Position numbers and translations under genes: made by a program. 64,000 nt of DNA from NCBI RefSeq assembly GCF_000170835.1, contig NZ_ABCP01000001.1, positions 310,001-374,000 of the forward strand. The letters run 5' to 3'. Under the pieces are notes generated by a model, which did no database searches, had not been told where the DNA came from, and saw only the letters and a program-made list of their open reading frames with translations. The DNA comes from Marinobacter algicola DG893. GTDB lineage: Bacteria > Pseudomonadota > Gammaproteobacteria > Pseudomonadales > Oleiphilaceae. Below are positions 17,804 to 25,706 of the stretch, piece after piece (positions within the stretch are counted from its first letter, which is position 1; each line of letters begins with the position of its first letter).

Positions 17804-19030
17804 ATGACCATAGCCAGCCGTATCGACACGATTTACCAAACCGAGTCACGTCGAGTGCAGGCCACACTTATTCGTCTGCTTGGCGACTTTGACCTGGCCG
17901 AGGAGTCCATGCAGGAGGCCTTCGCCGCTGCCGTGAAACAGTGGCCTGGACAGGGCATTCCCGATAATCCTGCGGCCTGGCTGATCAAAACCGGCCATCG
18001 ACGCGGCATTGACCACATTCGCCGGCGACAGACCGCCAGGGATAACCTTTCCCACGTCGCCGAGAACGAGCTCTACACCCCGGAGCCAAACACCGACCAA
18101 ATTGATGACGACCTTCTGCGGCTGATTTTCACCTGTTGCCACCCAAGCCTTGCCATTGAGGCGCAACTGGCACTGACGTTGCGCGAGATATGCAGCCTGA
18201 CCACCGAGCAGGTCGCCAGCGCCCTGTTGCAGAAACCCACCACCACAGCGCAACGAATTGTCCGTGCCAAGCGCAAGATACGCGAAGCAAATATTCCCTA
18301 CGAAGTTCCGGAACGAAAGGAGCTCCCTCAGCGCCTGCAGAGCGTCCTGAAAGTCGTCTACCTGATTTTCAACGAGGGGTATTCCTCCAGCGAAGGCAAC
18401 ACCATCGTCAACATCAGTCTCGCCGGCGAGGCCATCCGTCTGGCCAGGCTACTGGCCGAACTGCTGCCGGATGGGGAAGTCTTCGGCCTGTTGGCGCTGT
18501 TGCTCCTGCAAGATTCACGGCGGCATGCTCGACAGGATGCGAATGGCGAACTGGTAACCCTGGAGGACCAGAACCGGTCCCTTTGGGATCAGGAGCAGAT
18601 TCGCTCCGGGCTGACCTGGCTCGATCGAGCCCTGGAACTGACACCAGCAGCACCCTACACCCTCCAGGCTTCCATCGCGGCTACCCACGCCAAGGCCGCC
18701 ACCGCATTGGATACCGACTGGGCCCGTATCGCCAGGCTATACCAGGCTCTCTATCAACGTCAGCCTTCACCGGTTATTGCCCTGAACCACGCTGTGGCTG
18801 TGGCCATGCGAGACACACCGGAGGAAGGCCTGAAGCTGCTCGACCAGTTGGCCGGCCACAAAGCCATTCAGAGTTACTACCTCTATCACGCCGCCCGTGC
18901 CGATCTCTTTCGCCGTTCGGGCGATCTCGCAGGCGCCCGCACGGCTTATCAGAGAGCATTGACCCTCACACAGCAGGGGCCGGAACAACGCTACCTGAGC
19001 CGGCGGCTGACGGCTCTCGACGGCGCGTGA
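17804..19030 (+). CDS. ECF42-like RNA polymerase sigma factor with C-terminal TPR-like extension
   Basis: The ATG at 17804 gives 408 residues. Sigma region 2 is N-terminal (LLGDFDLAEESMQEAFAAAV, ending HRRGIDHIRRRQ). Region 4 follows near residue 135 (EICSLTTEQVASALLQKPTTT). An unusually long C-terminal extension of about 200 residues with TPR-like helices (ALTLTQQGPEQRYLSRRL) replaces a separate anti-sigma factor. This layout, followed by a YciI/DGPF-domain gene, is the signature of the ECF42 group. In known members the extension is needed for activity and DGPF genes are the targets. The stop is 80 bases before the YciI gene. Confidence 0.88.
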   Translation: MTIASRIDTIYQTESRRVQATLIRLLGDFDLAEESMQEAFAAAVKQWPGQGIPDNPAAWLIKTGHRRGIDHIRRRQTARDNLSHVAENELYTPEPNTDQIDDDLLRLIFTCCHPSLAIEAQLALTLREICSLTTEQVASALLQKPTTTAQRIVRAKRKIREANIPYEVPERKELPQRLQSVLKVVYLIFNEGYSSSEGNTIVNISLAGEAIRLARLLAELLPDGEVFGLLALLLLQDSRRHARQDANGELVTLEDQNRSLWDQEQIRSGLTWLDRALELTPAAPYTLQASIAATHAKAATALDTDWARIARLYQALYQRQPSPVIALNHAVAVAMRDTPEEGLKLLDQLAGHKAIQSYYLYHAARADLFRRSGDLAGARTAYQRALTLTQQGPEQRYLSRRLTALDGA

Positions 19031-19049
19031 TAAAAAATTTTCCCCGGGC

Positions 19050-19076
19050 TGTCGATTCATCCACCCTCCGGACGAC
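19050..19076 (+). promoter_or_regulatory. Candidate ECF42-type promoter of the YciI gene
   Basis: TGTCGA (19050-19055), a 17-base spacer and CGAC (19073-19076) stand 35 bases before the YciI ATG. This agrees with the TGTCGA / CGA(T)C promoter I recall for ECF42 sigma factors. Sigma factor and target promoter would thus be adjacent. Confidence 0.6.
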
Positions 19077-19110
19077 ATACAGATAACCACACGCAAAAAG
19101 GGAGATTCAC

Positions 19111-19470
19111 ATGAAGTACGTGGCTCTGGTGTACTACCAGGAAAGCATCATCAACAACATGACTGAACAGGAGTGGCATGACCTCAACCAGGAGTGTATT
19201 GCCGGCGTGGAGAAGCTCACCAGTCAGGGCAAGTTTGTAACAGGCCAACCTCTGCAGCCTATCGACACGGCTACAACGGTGAGAGTCAGGGACGACGAGG
19301 TGCTGATTTCAGACGGCCCGTTTGCCGAAACCAAGGAACAACTGGCGGGCTTCTACCTGCTGGATGCCAACGACCTGAACGAGGCTCTGCAACTCGCGAG
19401 CCGTATCCCCCCTGCGCGCTTTGGCAGCATTGAAGTCAGGCCCGCGCGCGAACTTCCTCCCAAGGACTGA
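19111..19470 (+). CDS. YciI family (DGPF domain) protein
   Basis: A 119-residue YCII-related protein. It starts with MKYVALVYYQES, contains the domain core DGPFAETKEQLAGFYLLDA and ends with a helix and strand (FGSIEVRPARELP). Members have a ferredoxin-like fold related to muconolactone isomerases, and small-molecule hydrolase or decarboxylase activity has been suggested for some. AAGGGAGA precedes the ATG. It is the expected target gene of the ECF42-like sigma factor just upstream and sits 16 bases before the DUF1428 gene. Confidence 0.9.
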   Translation: MKYVALVYYQESIINNMTEQEWHDLNQECIAGVEKLTSQGKFVTGQPLQPIDTATTVRVRDDEVLISDGPFAETKEQLAGFYLLDANDLNEALQLASRIPPARFGSIEVRPARELPPKD

Positions 19471-19486
19471 TACCAGGAGATTCAAC

Positions 19487-19840
19487 ATGACGTATGTCGA
19501 CGGATTTGTAGCGGCGGTCCCCACCGCCAACAAAGAGCAATACATCAAACACGCCAGCGATGCGGCCGTGGTGTTCAAGGATCACGGCGCCCTGAAACTG
19601 GTGGAATGCTGGGGTGACGATGTACCCGAGGGCGAAGTCACATCGTTCCCCATGGCCGTGAAGTGCAAGCCGGACGAGACGGTTGTGTTCTCATGGATTG
19701 TCTGGCCCTCCCGCGAGGCACGGAACAAGGGCATGCCGAAAGTCATGGAGGACCCCCGTATCCAGGCGGATGTAAATCCCATGCCCTTCGACGGGAAGCG
19801 CCTCATTTATGGCGGATTTGAAACGGTTGTGGACGAGTAG
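19487..19840 (+). CDS. DUF1428 family protein
   Basis: I choose ATG 19487, with AGGAGA upstream, over an earlier in-frame ATG inside the YciI gene. The 117-residue product MTYVDGFVAAVPTANKEQYI belongs to DUF1428, a dimeric alpha+beta barrel family related to antibiotic-biosynthesis monooxygenases (YbaA-like). Typical blocks are VVFSWIVWPSREARNKGM and MPFDGKRLIYGGFE. The function is unknown; its place behind YciI suggests membership of the sigma-factor regulon. Confidence 0.9.
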   Translation: MTYVDGFVAAVPTANKEQYIKHASDAAVVFKDHGALKLVECWGDDVPEGEVTSFPMAVKCKPDETVVFSWIVWPSREARNKGMPKVMEDPRIQADVNPMPFDGKRLIYGGFETVVDE

Positions 19841-19853
19841 TCAATGGGCAGGG

Positions 19854-20267
19854 CTAGAGAGAAACCTTACCCCGCAGTGCCTTGGTTTTACCTTTCTGGG
19901 TCTTTTTGTCCACGCGCCGGCGCTGCGATCCCTTGGTGGGGCGTGTCGGCCGGCGGGCTTTCTGCTGCTTTACCGCTTCCTGAATCAGTGCTTTCAGGCG
20001 CTCAAGGGCATCTTCTTTGTTCAGCTCCAGGGTGCGAAATTTCTGAGCCTTGATGACAACGACACCTTCCTTGCTGATGCGCTGGTCGGACAGCCGCATC
20101 AGCCGTTCTTTATAAAACGGTGGCAAGCTGGAATTGAGGACATCGAAGCGCAGGTGAACGGCGGAGGCCACTTTGTTGACGTTCTGGCCACCGGCGCCCT
20201 GGGCCCGGATCTGGGTGAGCTCGATCTCCCAGTCCCCCAGTTCCACCGCATTGGAAATTTTCAGCAT
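19854..20267 (-). CDS. arfB: Alternative ribosome-rescue factor ArfB (peptidyl-tRNA hydrolase)
   Basis: A 137-residue protein with the release-factor GGQ loop (RAQGAGGQNVNKVASAVHLR, residues about 20-39). The Lys/Arg-rich C-terminal tail ends GKTKALRGKVSL and enters the mRNA channel of stalled ribosomes. Both parts needed for stop-codon-independent rescue are present, and length matches E. coli ArfB (YaeJ). Its start overlaps the end of the zinc-GTPase gene by seven bases, so the two are translationally linked and could share Zur control. Confidence 0.95.
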   Translation of the reverse strand: MLKISNAVELGDWEIELTQIRAQGAGGQNVNKVASAVHLRFDVLNSSLPPFYKERLMRLSDQRISKEGVVVIKAQKFRTLELNKEDALERLKALIQEAVKQQKARRPTRPTKGSQRRRVDKKTQKGKTKALRGKVSL

Positions 20268-21253
20268 GACGGTTCCGTTTTTTCGATGGATTCACGCAAG
20301 CTGCCATCCAGCTCGTCAACGTCCAGGCTTTGCTCGCTAATGACCTCGATACGGGACAGTTCTCGTGGCTCGCACTCGGACACCGACAGCGCGCCGTCCG
20401 CCATATTGATCGTCCGCCAGCCATCACTGGTTCGAGCCACTGCCTTGAACCGTACAAAACGGCTATCGAGCGACAATGCCAGCAGAGCGGTTTCTGAAAA
20501 GACCGTGTCTGGATGGACACGCCATCCCACGCTGAAATGCCCCTGCCCCCGGTTGCTGACCCGCTGCCACGGTTCGTCCTGGATATCGGGAATCGGCGCA
20601 GCTTCCGAAGAGTCATGGTGATGGTGCGCGTGGGGCGTACTGACCTCGGAGAGCGCAGTCTCCCCATCGAGCCAGCCAATGTCCAGCCGGCCTTGCCGGG
20701 TGTGGAAAACGGCCGTCTTTTCCGGCTGCAGCTCGGCCACCCAATGATCAAACCGGGCGACCTGCTCCGGTGTGCAAAGGTCCGTTTTATTGGCGACAAC
20801 AATATCAGCGGCCGCCACCTGATCCTGGAACTGTACGTTTTCCAGAACTTTCTGCTCCTCAAGCCTTCTAGGGTCGACCAGGCAAAGCACAGGGCCCAGT
20901 TGAAGCACATCCTGATAATGCTCGCCCGTCAGGGTTTCAATAATCTGGGAGGGATGCCCAAGGCCCGTTGGTTCAATCAGCAATCGGTCTGGCTGGGCTT
21001 TGTGAATCAACTGGTTGAGTCCGATTTGCATCGGTAATCCGGCCACGCAACACATGCAGCCTCCTGGCACCTCCCGCACGAAAGTGCCTTCGGTTTCTAG
21101 CAAGGCGCCATCAATACCCACTTCGCCAAATTCATTCACCAGAACCGCCCAAACTTCTCCTTCCGGCTTTTTCTTCAGCAGGTCCAGTATGGCGGTGGTT
21201 TTTCCCACGCCCAGAAAGCCGAGCACAAGATTGGTGGGTATTGGTGACGTCAT
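20261..21253 (-). CDS. yeiR: YeiR-like zinc-binding GTPase (COG0523/CobW family)
   Basis: A 330-residue G3E GTPase. It has a P-loop (LGFLGVGKTTA), Walker-type LVNEFGEVGIDG, the metal motif GCMCC (PGGCMCCVAGLPMQ), the guanine-specificity motif VANKTD, and a His-rich loop HAHHHHD in the middle. The C-terminal domain includes SNRGQGHFSVGW. The pattern is closest to E. coli YeiR, a zinc-dependent GTPase of the COG0523/ZNG1 group proposed to hand metal to client proteins under zinc limitation. A near-perfect Zur box lies 42 bases upstream of the ATG, supporting this role. Confidence 0.88.
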   Translation of the reverse strand: MTSPIPTNLVLGFLGVGKTTAILDLLKKKPEGEVWAVLVNEFGEVGIDGALLETEGTFVREVPGGCMCCVAGLPMQIGLNQLIHKAQPDRLLIEPTGLGHPSQIIETLTGEHYQDVLQLGPVLCLVDPRRLEEQKVLENVQFQDQVAAADIVVANKTDLCTPEQVARFDHWVAELQPEKTAVFHTRQGRLDIGWLDGETALSEVSTPHAHHHHDSSEAAPIPDIQDEPWQRVSNRGQGHFSVGWRVHPDTVFSETALLALSLDSRFVRFKAVARTSDGWRTINMADGALSVSECEPRELSRIEVISEQSLDVDELDGSLRESIEKTEPSC

Positions 21254-21294
21254 AGATCGCCCGTGTCGTTGAATGGAAAGGTCAGCACAACATT

Positions 21295-21311
21295 GTGTTA
21301 TAACATAACAC
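21295..21311. promoter_or_regulatory. Zur box upstream of the YeiR-like GTPase gene
   Basis: GTGTTAT-AAC-ATAACAC is a perfect 7-3-7 inverted repeat matching the gammaproteobacterial Zur core (TGTTATAnTATAACA). It sits 42 bases before the GTPase start on the minus strand and about 83 before the divergent DJ-1 gene. Zinc-loaded Zur would repress the GTPase gene and possibly the overlapping arfB. Confidence 0.8.
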
Positions 21312-21393
21312 TGTAGTATTCCCCTAATACCCGCTGCGATTCGCCCGCTGATACTGTAGTCAGGCTACCACCAACAAGCACAAGGAGACGGGT

Positions 21394-21963
21394 ATGAGCG
21401 GTAAAAAAATACTGATGATCACCGGTGATTTCACCGAGGACTACGAAACCATGGTGCCCTTTCAGACACTTCAGGCCGTTGGCCACACGGTGCACGCGGT
21501 CTGCCCTGACAAAAAGTCAGGAGACACCGTGGCCACGGCCATCCACGACTTCGAAGGCGACCAGACCTACACCGAAAAGCCGGGCCATCGTTTCGCCCTG
21601 AACGCCGATTTCGCCGGACTCAACCCCGCGGATTATGACGCGCTTGTCGTACCCGGTGGTCGCGCCCCGGAATACCTACGCCTGAACGACGACGTCAAGA
21701 AACTGGTCCGCCACTTCTTTGAAACCGAAAAACCGGTGGCTGCCATTTGTCACGGCGCGCAGCTGCTGGCCGCGGCCGGCGTGCTCGAAGGCCGTGAATG
21801 CTCGGCCTACCCGGCGTGCCAACCGGAAGTGGAACTGGCTGGAGGCCGCTTCGCCGCCATCGACGTTGACGCTGCAGTCACCGATGGTAATCTGGTGACA
21901 GCACCGGCATGGCCAGCGCATCCGCAGTGGCTGGCACAGTTTTTCAAACTGCTGGACAAGTGA
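21394..21963 (+). CDS. DJ-1/PfpI family protein
   Basis: A 189-residue protein of the DJ-1/PfpI superfamily. The nucleophile elbow Cys lies in [20 protein letters not shown] near residue 119, and [11 protein letters not shown] comes before it. Members act as glyoxalases or deglycases, chaperones or small-molecule hydrolases. AAGGAGACGG precedes the ATG. It is divergent from the Zur-controlled GTPase and followed 47 bases later by a ribbon-helix-helix gene. Confidence 0.88.
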   Translation: MSGKKILMITGDFTEDYETMVPFQTLQAVGHTVHAVCPDKKSGDTVATAIHDFEGDQTYTEKPGHRFALNADFAGLNPADYDALVVPGGRAPEYLRLNDDVKKLVRHFFETEKPVAAICHGAQLLAAAGVLEGRECSAYPACQPEVELAGGRFAAIDVDAAVTDGNLVTAPAWPAHPQWLAQFFKLLDK

Positions 21964-22010
21964 CGGAAACGGGGCTGCCAATGCAGCCCCGGATTCACGA
22001 GGATCACACC

Positions 22011-22379
22011 ATGTGTAAACTCTTCGTCCACGCGGATTCCGAACTCTGGATCAGCCGCACCCATTCCCTGCGCATCGACGGCATGGTCACCAGTATTCGC
22101 ATGGAGAACGCGTTCTGGAACGCACTCACAGAAATCGCGGCCCGGGACGGCATGAACCTGCCCCAGATGATCACCAGGCTTTATCACGAATCCATTGACG
22201 CCGGGCACGATCTGGGCAACTTCACCTCGTTTCTAAGGGTGTGTGCCATGCGGTACCTCGCCCTGCAGCTCAGCGGCGATATTCCCCGCGATACCCGGGT
22301 GCCCATCGCCTCCCTGGATGCTGACAAGATCCTCGCCAGGAACATGGACCAGAAGCCCCCCAGCGAAGCCGCGCACTAA
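22011..22379 (+). CDS. Ribbon-helix-helix domain protein
   Basis: A 122-residue protein from ATG 22011, which has GAGGA eight bases upstream; earlier in-frame ATGs lack this. The N-terminal region MCKLFVHADSELWISRTHSL is followed by the RHH-like unit (SLRIDGMVTSIRMENAFWNA, then helices with DGMNLPQMITRLYHES). Proteins of this type are small presumed DNA-binding regulators of unknown target, sometimes linked to arylsulfate sulfotransferase-like names in databases. Confidence 0.8.
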   Translation: MCKLFVHADSELWISRTHSLRIDGMVTSIRMENAFWNALTEIAARDGMNLPQMITRLYHESIDAGHDLGNFTSFLRVCAMRYLALQLSGDIPRDTRVPIASLDADKILARNMDQKPPSEAAH

Positions 22380-22487
22380 ATCCGCGAATATGAGGGGTCT
22401 TTTACCAATTTCAGGTAAGATGCCCCCCATACACGCCGGTCGACATACGATGACCCGCCAGGCCCAACCAGCCGACCGAAAGGATCT

Positions 22488-23348
22488 ATGAAGATACCCA
22501 AACGATTACAGCCCCTTGTCGATGACGGCATGGTGGACGAAGTTCTCTACCAGTTGATGAGCGGCAAGGAGGCCCAGGTGTTCGTGGTGCGCTGCGGTGA
22601 CAGTGTTCGCTGTGCCAAGGTGTATAAGGAAGCTCAGAAACGCAGCTTCAAACAGGCCGTCCAATACCAGGAAGGCCGCAAGGTTCGTAACAGCCGTCGC
22701 GCCCGCGCCATGGGCAAGAAAACCCGCTACGGCCAAAAGGAACAGGAAGACGCCTGGCTCAATGCCGAGGTGGACGCCCTTTATCGTCTGGCAGGTGCCG
22801 ACGTGCGCGTACCGGAACCGTTCGGATTCGTGGATGGCGTGTTGTTGATGGAGATGATTGCCGACGAAGACGGCAAAGCCGCGCCCCGGTTGGACGATGT
22901 CACACTCACGCCGGAGCAGGCCCGGGATTATCACAGCAAAGTCATTGCTGACGTGGTGCGCATGCTCAGTGCCGGCCTGATCCATGGCGATCTGTCAGAG
23001 TTCAATGTACTGGTCGATGCCACGGGCCCAGTCATCATCGACCTGCCGCAGGCGGTTAATGCTTCTGGCAACAACAGCGCCGAAAGAATGCTGGAACGGG
23101 ACGTGGACAACATGCGCCGCTATTTTGGACGCTTCGCCCCTGAACTGTTGAACACGGATTATGGCAAGGAAATCTGGGCGCTCTATGAGTCCGGCGACCT
23201 GCACCCCGACAGCCGGCTGACCGGGTGTTTCGAGCACGACACGGAAAGCGCGGATGTGGACGAACTGATGGCGGTTATTGATGCCGCGAAAGAGGAAGAG
23301 CGCGAACGCCTGGAACGCCTGAGGGATGCCGAGGCCGGCGACGACTAA
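22488..23348 (+). CDS. RIO-family serine kinase (PA4780-type)
   Basis: A 286-residue atypical kinase. Key motifs are the nucleotide-binding MSGKEAQVFVVRCGD, the catalytic loop HGDLSEFNVLVD (about residue 166) and the metal-binding IIDLPQAVN (about 180), matching RIO kinases. A basic stretch (RKVRNSRRARAMGKKTRYG) precedes the N-lobe helix. RIO proteins act in ribosome maturation in archaea and eukaryotes; the bacterial type has unknown targets. AAGGAT precedes the ATG. The 3' end overlaps the convergent membrane protein gene by four bases. Confidence 0.9.
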   Translation: MKIPKRLQPLVDDGMVDEVLYQLMSGKEAQVFVVRCGDSVRCAKVYKEAQKRSFKQAVQYQEGRKVRNSRRARAMGKKTRYGQKEQEDAWLNAEVDALYRLAGADVRVPEPFGFVDGVLLMEMIADEDGKAAPRLDDVTLTPEQARDYHSKVIADVVRMLSAGLIHGDLSEFNVLVDATGPVIIDLPQAVNASGNNSAERMLERDVDNMRRYFGRFAPELLNTDYGKEIWALYESGDLHPDSRLTGCFEHDTESADVDELMAVIDAAKEEERERLERLRDAEAGDD

Positions 23349-23740
23349 CCTACTTTCTCCACAAACCGACTTGCCACACGATCTGACAACATCAGGTGAG
23401 CCAGCGCCGGGTACGGCAGGTAATGGCTAAGCAGGAACAGTACTCCCGAGGAATCCAGCCCGGCAGACAGGCCCACATAGGCACCCCAGGCAACGAACAA
23501 CGCGCCGAGAAAGCCGCCGTAGGCCCACAGCACGCGCCCGCGCTCTTCACCAGTCGGCACCCGTTTCAATACCCGGACCACTGACCAGCCGATGTAGGCC
23601 GCAATCAGTGCCGCGATCACCACGGAAACCACCACGCCTGTCAGCCCGAACAGGAAGCGCGCCAGATAGTTGGTGAGAAAAAACAGCACAACGGCGCTGA
23701 CGGCAACAATGGTTACCCGCGAGCGCTTCAGATCTTCCAT
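23345..23740 (-). CDS. Four-helix inner-membrane protein of unknown function
   Basis: A 131-residue hydrophobic protein with about four transmembrane helices, near residues 9-28, 32-55, 68-88 and 95-115. A positively charged cytoplasmic loop (RVLKRVPTGEERGR) lies between helices two and three. I do not recognise a family. It is transcribed behind the membrane protein gene at 23764 and may be in one unit with it. Confidence 0.72.
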   Translation of the reverse strand: MEDLKRSRVTIVAVSAVVLFFLTNYLARFLFGLTGVVVSVVIAALIAAYIGWSVVRVLKRVPTGEERGRVLWAYGGFLGALFVAWGAYVGLSAGLDSSGVLFLLSHYLPYPALAHLMLSDRVASRFVEKVG

Positions 23741-23763
23741 AAACAGATTCCCGGTCAGCTACA

Positions 23764-24297
23764 TCATAGAGTTTGCACTGTTTTAACATTCCGGGCGCGC
23801 AGAAGCGACTTCGCTTGCTGAAGTTGCTGCGTGTTTTCCGCGTGAACGGCCAATACATACTGGCCCTTGCGCAAAGCGGACTGTGCCTTCATCAGATAGG
23901 GTGTGTGGTCCGGGCGGATAGTGATGCCCCCCGCAACCAATAGCCCGAGCATCAAACCAAGCGCGGTGAGCGCGGACCCCGAGACCACCGTATTCTGCGA
24001 GATAAAACCAATGCCAAGGGCATTCAGTATCATATAGACGATAAAACCCGATACAGCACCGCCGACACTCAGGCCCACATGGGAACGAACAAGTGTCTGC
24101 CAGATGCCCTGGTCCTCAGGTTCGAGTTCTTTTCCCTGGCGGCGGTCGGCGGGGCTCAGCACGGATACCTGATCATTGGTCAGGCATGTCTCGTTGCACA
24201 ATGCTTTTGCCGTTCCGTTGGCGTCCGACGCTGTCTCGAAAACGGCAGCCACTTTGTGGCCTTCGTGCTCACCGGTCAAACTCATTGAGGGTTTCAT
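23764..24297 (-). CDS. Membrane protein with glycine-zipper-like helices, possible stress-related
   Basis: The ATG at 24297 has a strong GGAGGTATTGTC site. The 177-residue product has a soluble N-terminus (about 1-70), two transmembrane helices rich in Gly and Ala (about 72-95 and 102-125, the latter LTALGLMLGLLVAGGITI), and a C-terminal alpha/beta domain ending in ARNVKTVQTL. It looks like proteins that sandwich a membrane hairpin between two similar small domains (EHEGHKVAAVFET at one end, KGQYVLAVHAEN at the other). Function is unknown. Confidence 0.7.
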   Translation of the reverse strand: MKPSMSLTGEHEGHKVAAVFETASDANGTAKALCNETCLTNDQVSVLSPADRRQGKELEPEDQGIWQTLVRSHVGLSVGGAVSGFIVYMILNALGIGFISQNTVVSGSALTALGLMLGLLVAGGITIRPDHTPYLMKAQSALRKGQYVLAVHAENTQQLQQAKSLLRARNVKTVQTL

Positions 24298-24433
24298 GAC
24301 AATACCTCCTGAGCCTTGCAGCGAATGGATGGGGCTTTTGCTGTGAGGCATTGCCCCCCTATCCATGAACATACAACACACATACCTGTATTTCGAATGA
24401 CCATCCGGCAATAAGACGCTCTGAGGGCTCGCT

Positions 24434-25108
24434 CTACCAGGCTAGCCAGATTACGTGGCGCGCGCCCTTGCCCGGGCGCAGAGCCCTGACCGTCACCGGC
24501 TCTACGGAAAAGCCTGCGCGGCGCAGTCTTTCGGTGAATGCGTGCTCCGGGCCGGCGGACCAATAGGCCAGTATGCCGTCGGGGCTCAGGGACTTCTGGG
24601 CGGCTGCGATACCGTCCGGAGAGTAGATCCAGTTATTCTCCTTGCGGGTGAGTCCTTCCGGGCCGTTGTCCACATCCAGCAGGATGGCATCCCAGTTGCC
24701 GTCGCCTTCTCTCAGCAACTCTGCCACATCGCCCACGTGAACACTGGCGCGAGCATCGTTCAGTGGATATCCAGCGGCTGCGCCCAACGGCCCCCGGTTC
24801 CATTCCTCGACCTCCGGCACCAGCTCCGCCACGGTTACCCTGGCGTCCTCTGCCAGAGCCGACAACGCCGCTGCCAGCGTGAACCCCATGCCCAGCCCAC
24901 CGATCAATACCCGGGGCCCAGGCACGCCAACTATGCGCTCGCAGGCGAGCGTGGCCAGCGCATCCTCCGAGCCATGCAAGCGGCTGTTCATCAGCTCGCC
25001 GGTAGTACCGGCAATCTTGATAGAGAACTCATCATTGCGTTGCAGCAGTCGCAACCGGGTCCCGTTGCCGGGAATCGTCGCTGTACCGATTTCCTGGAAT
25101 CGGCCCAT
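24434..25108 (-). CDS. Spermidine-synthase-like SAM methyltransferase
   Basis: A 224-residue Rossmann protein. The cofactor motif VLIGGLGMGFTLAAAL (about residue 67) and VTVAELVPEVEEWNRG and DAILLDVDNGP match spermidine-synthase-like proteins. The N-terminal polyamine domain is short, so methyl or aminopropyl transfer cannot be decided. The start codon follows the stop of the ydbL-like gene directly (no gap), making it the last gene of the ydbH-ynbE-ydbL unit. That is an unexpected companion for a lipid-transport operon. Confidence 0.83.
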   Translation of the reverse strand: MGRFQEIGTATIPGNGTRLRLLQRNDEFSIKIAGTTGELMNSRLHGSEDALATLACERIVGVPGPRVLIGGLGMGFTLAAALSALAEDARVTVAELVPEVEEWNRGPLGAAAGYPLNDARASVHVGDVAELLREGDGNWDAILLDVDNGPEGLTRKENNWIYSPDGIAAAQKSLSPDGILAYWSAGPEHAFTERLRRAGFSVEPVTVRALRPGKGARHVIWLAW

Positions 25109-25453
25109 CTATTTTTTAACCCACTGGCCATCCTTCAGGATGTACTGCCCCGATGGTGTTTTTTCCAGTGCTTTCTGGCCGGCCACCGTTTCCACCTGGG
25201 TGACGGGAATATCGTGTTTCTCCGCAATGCGGGCGTATTCAGCCCGACGAGCCTGGTTGATGGCGTCGACAATTCCCTGGGCGTTTCCGCTTGCCTTGAC
25301 CACGTCCAGATACCCCGTTGGGGTTTCCCCTACCAGTCCTTGCTGTTTGGCGGTATCCAGCTGGCTTTTGGCCTCCTGCAGCCCCATGGCCGCAGCCGGT
25401 ATGGCGAGGCAAAGTACGAGGATAAACGCACCGAGTTTGGAAAACCGTTTCAT
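25109..25453 (-). CDS. ydbL: YdbL family periplasmic protein (DUF1318)
   Basis: From ATG 25453 (AGGGAG upstream) it is 114 residues with a clear signal peptide (MKRFSKLGAFILVLCLAI, cleaved near PAAA-MG). An ATG ten codons earlier overlaps the ynbE stop (TGATG) and would be translationally coupled, so the longer start is possible. The DUF1318 core includes QLDTAKQQGLVGETPTGYLD and INQARRAEYARIA. In E. coli YdbL modulates assembly of the YdbH-YnbE bridge; the same role is expected. Confidence 0.88.
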   Translation of the reverse strand: MKRFSKLGAFILVLCLAIPAAAMGLQEAKSQLDTAKQQGLVGETPTGYLDVVKASGNAQGIVDAINQARRAEYARIAEKHDIPVTQVETVAGQKALEKTPSGQYILKDGQWVKK

Positions 25454-25482
25454 GAGTGACTCCCTGGATTCAGAATTGACCA

Positions 25483-25701
25483 TCAGAACAACCCCTTCTC
25501 GCCGAAGAGTTCATCCACCTCTTCATCCACCTTCACGTAGATTTCATGCTGGATCTTGACGTTCAGGTTCACGGTGATGGGCTCTTTGGGCGCCTCCATC
25601 CTGACCGTAGGCGTGCAGGCTGCCATACCCAGGGCCAGTGCGAGCAGCACCAGCGTGTAACCACGTTTTCCGGACAAACCGCCCGGCCCAAATGCGACCA
25701 T
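25483..25701 (-). CDS. ynbE: YnbE family outer-membrane lipoprotein
   Basis: A 72-residue lipoprotein with lipobox ALALGMAAC near residue 29 and the conserved strand PITVNLNVKIQHEIYVKVDE. In E. coli YnbE stacks beta-strands onto the C-terminal end of YdbH to complete a phospholipid bridge to the outer membrane. Gene order ydbH-ynbE-ydbL is preserved here, with five bases between the ydbH stop and this start region. Confidence 0.92.
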   Translation of the reverse strand: MVAFGPGGLSGKRGYTLVLLALALGMAACTPTVRMEAPKEPITVNLNVKIQHEIYVKVDEEVDELFGEKGLF

Positions 25702-25706
25702 ATGCC

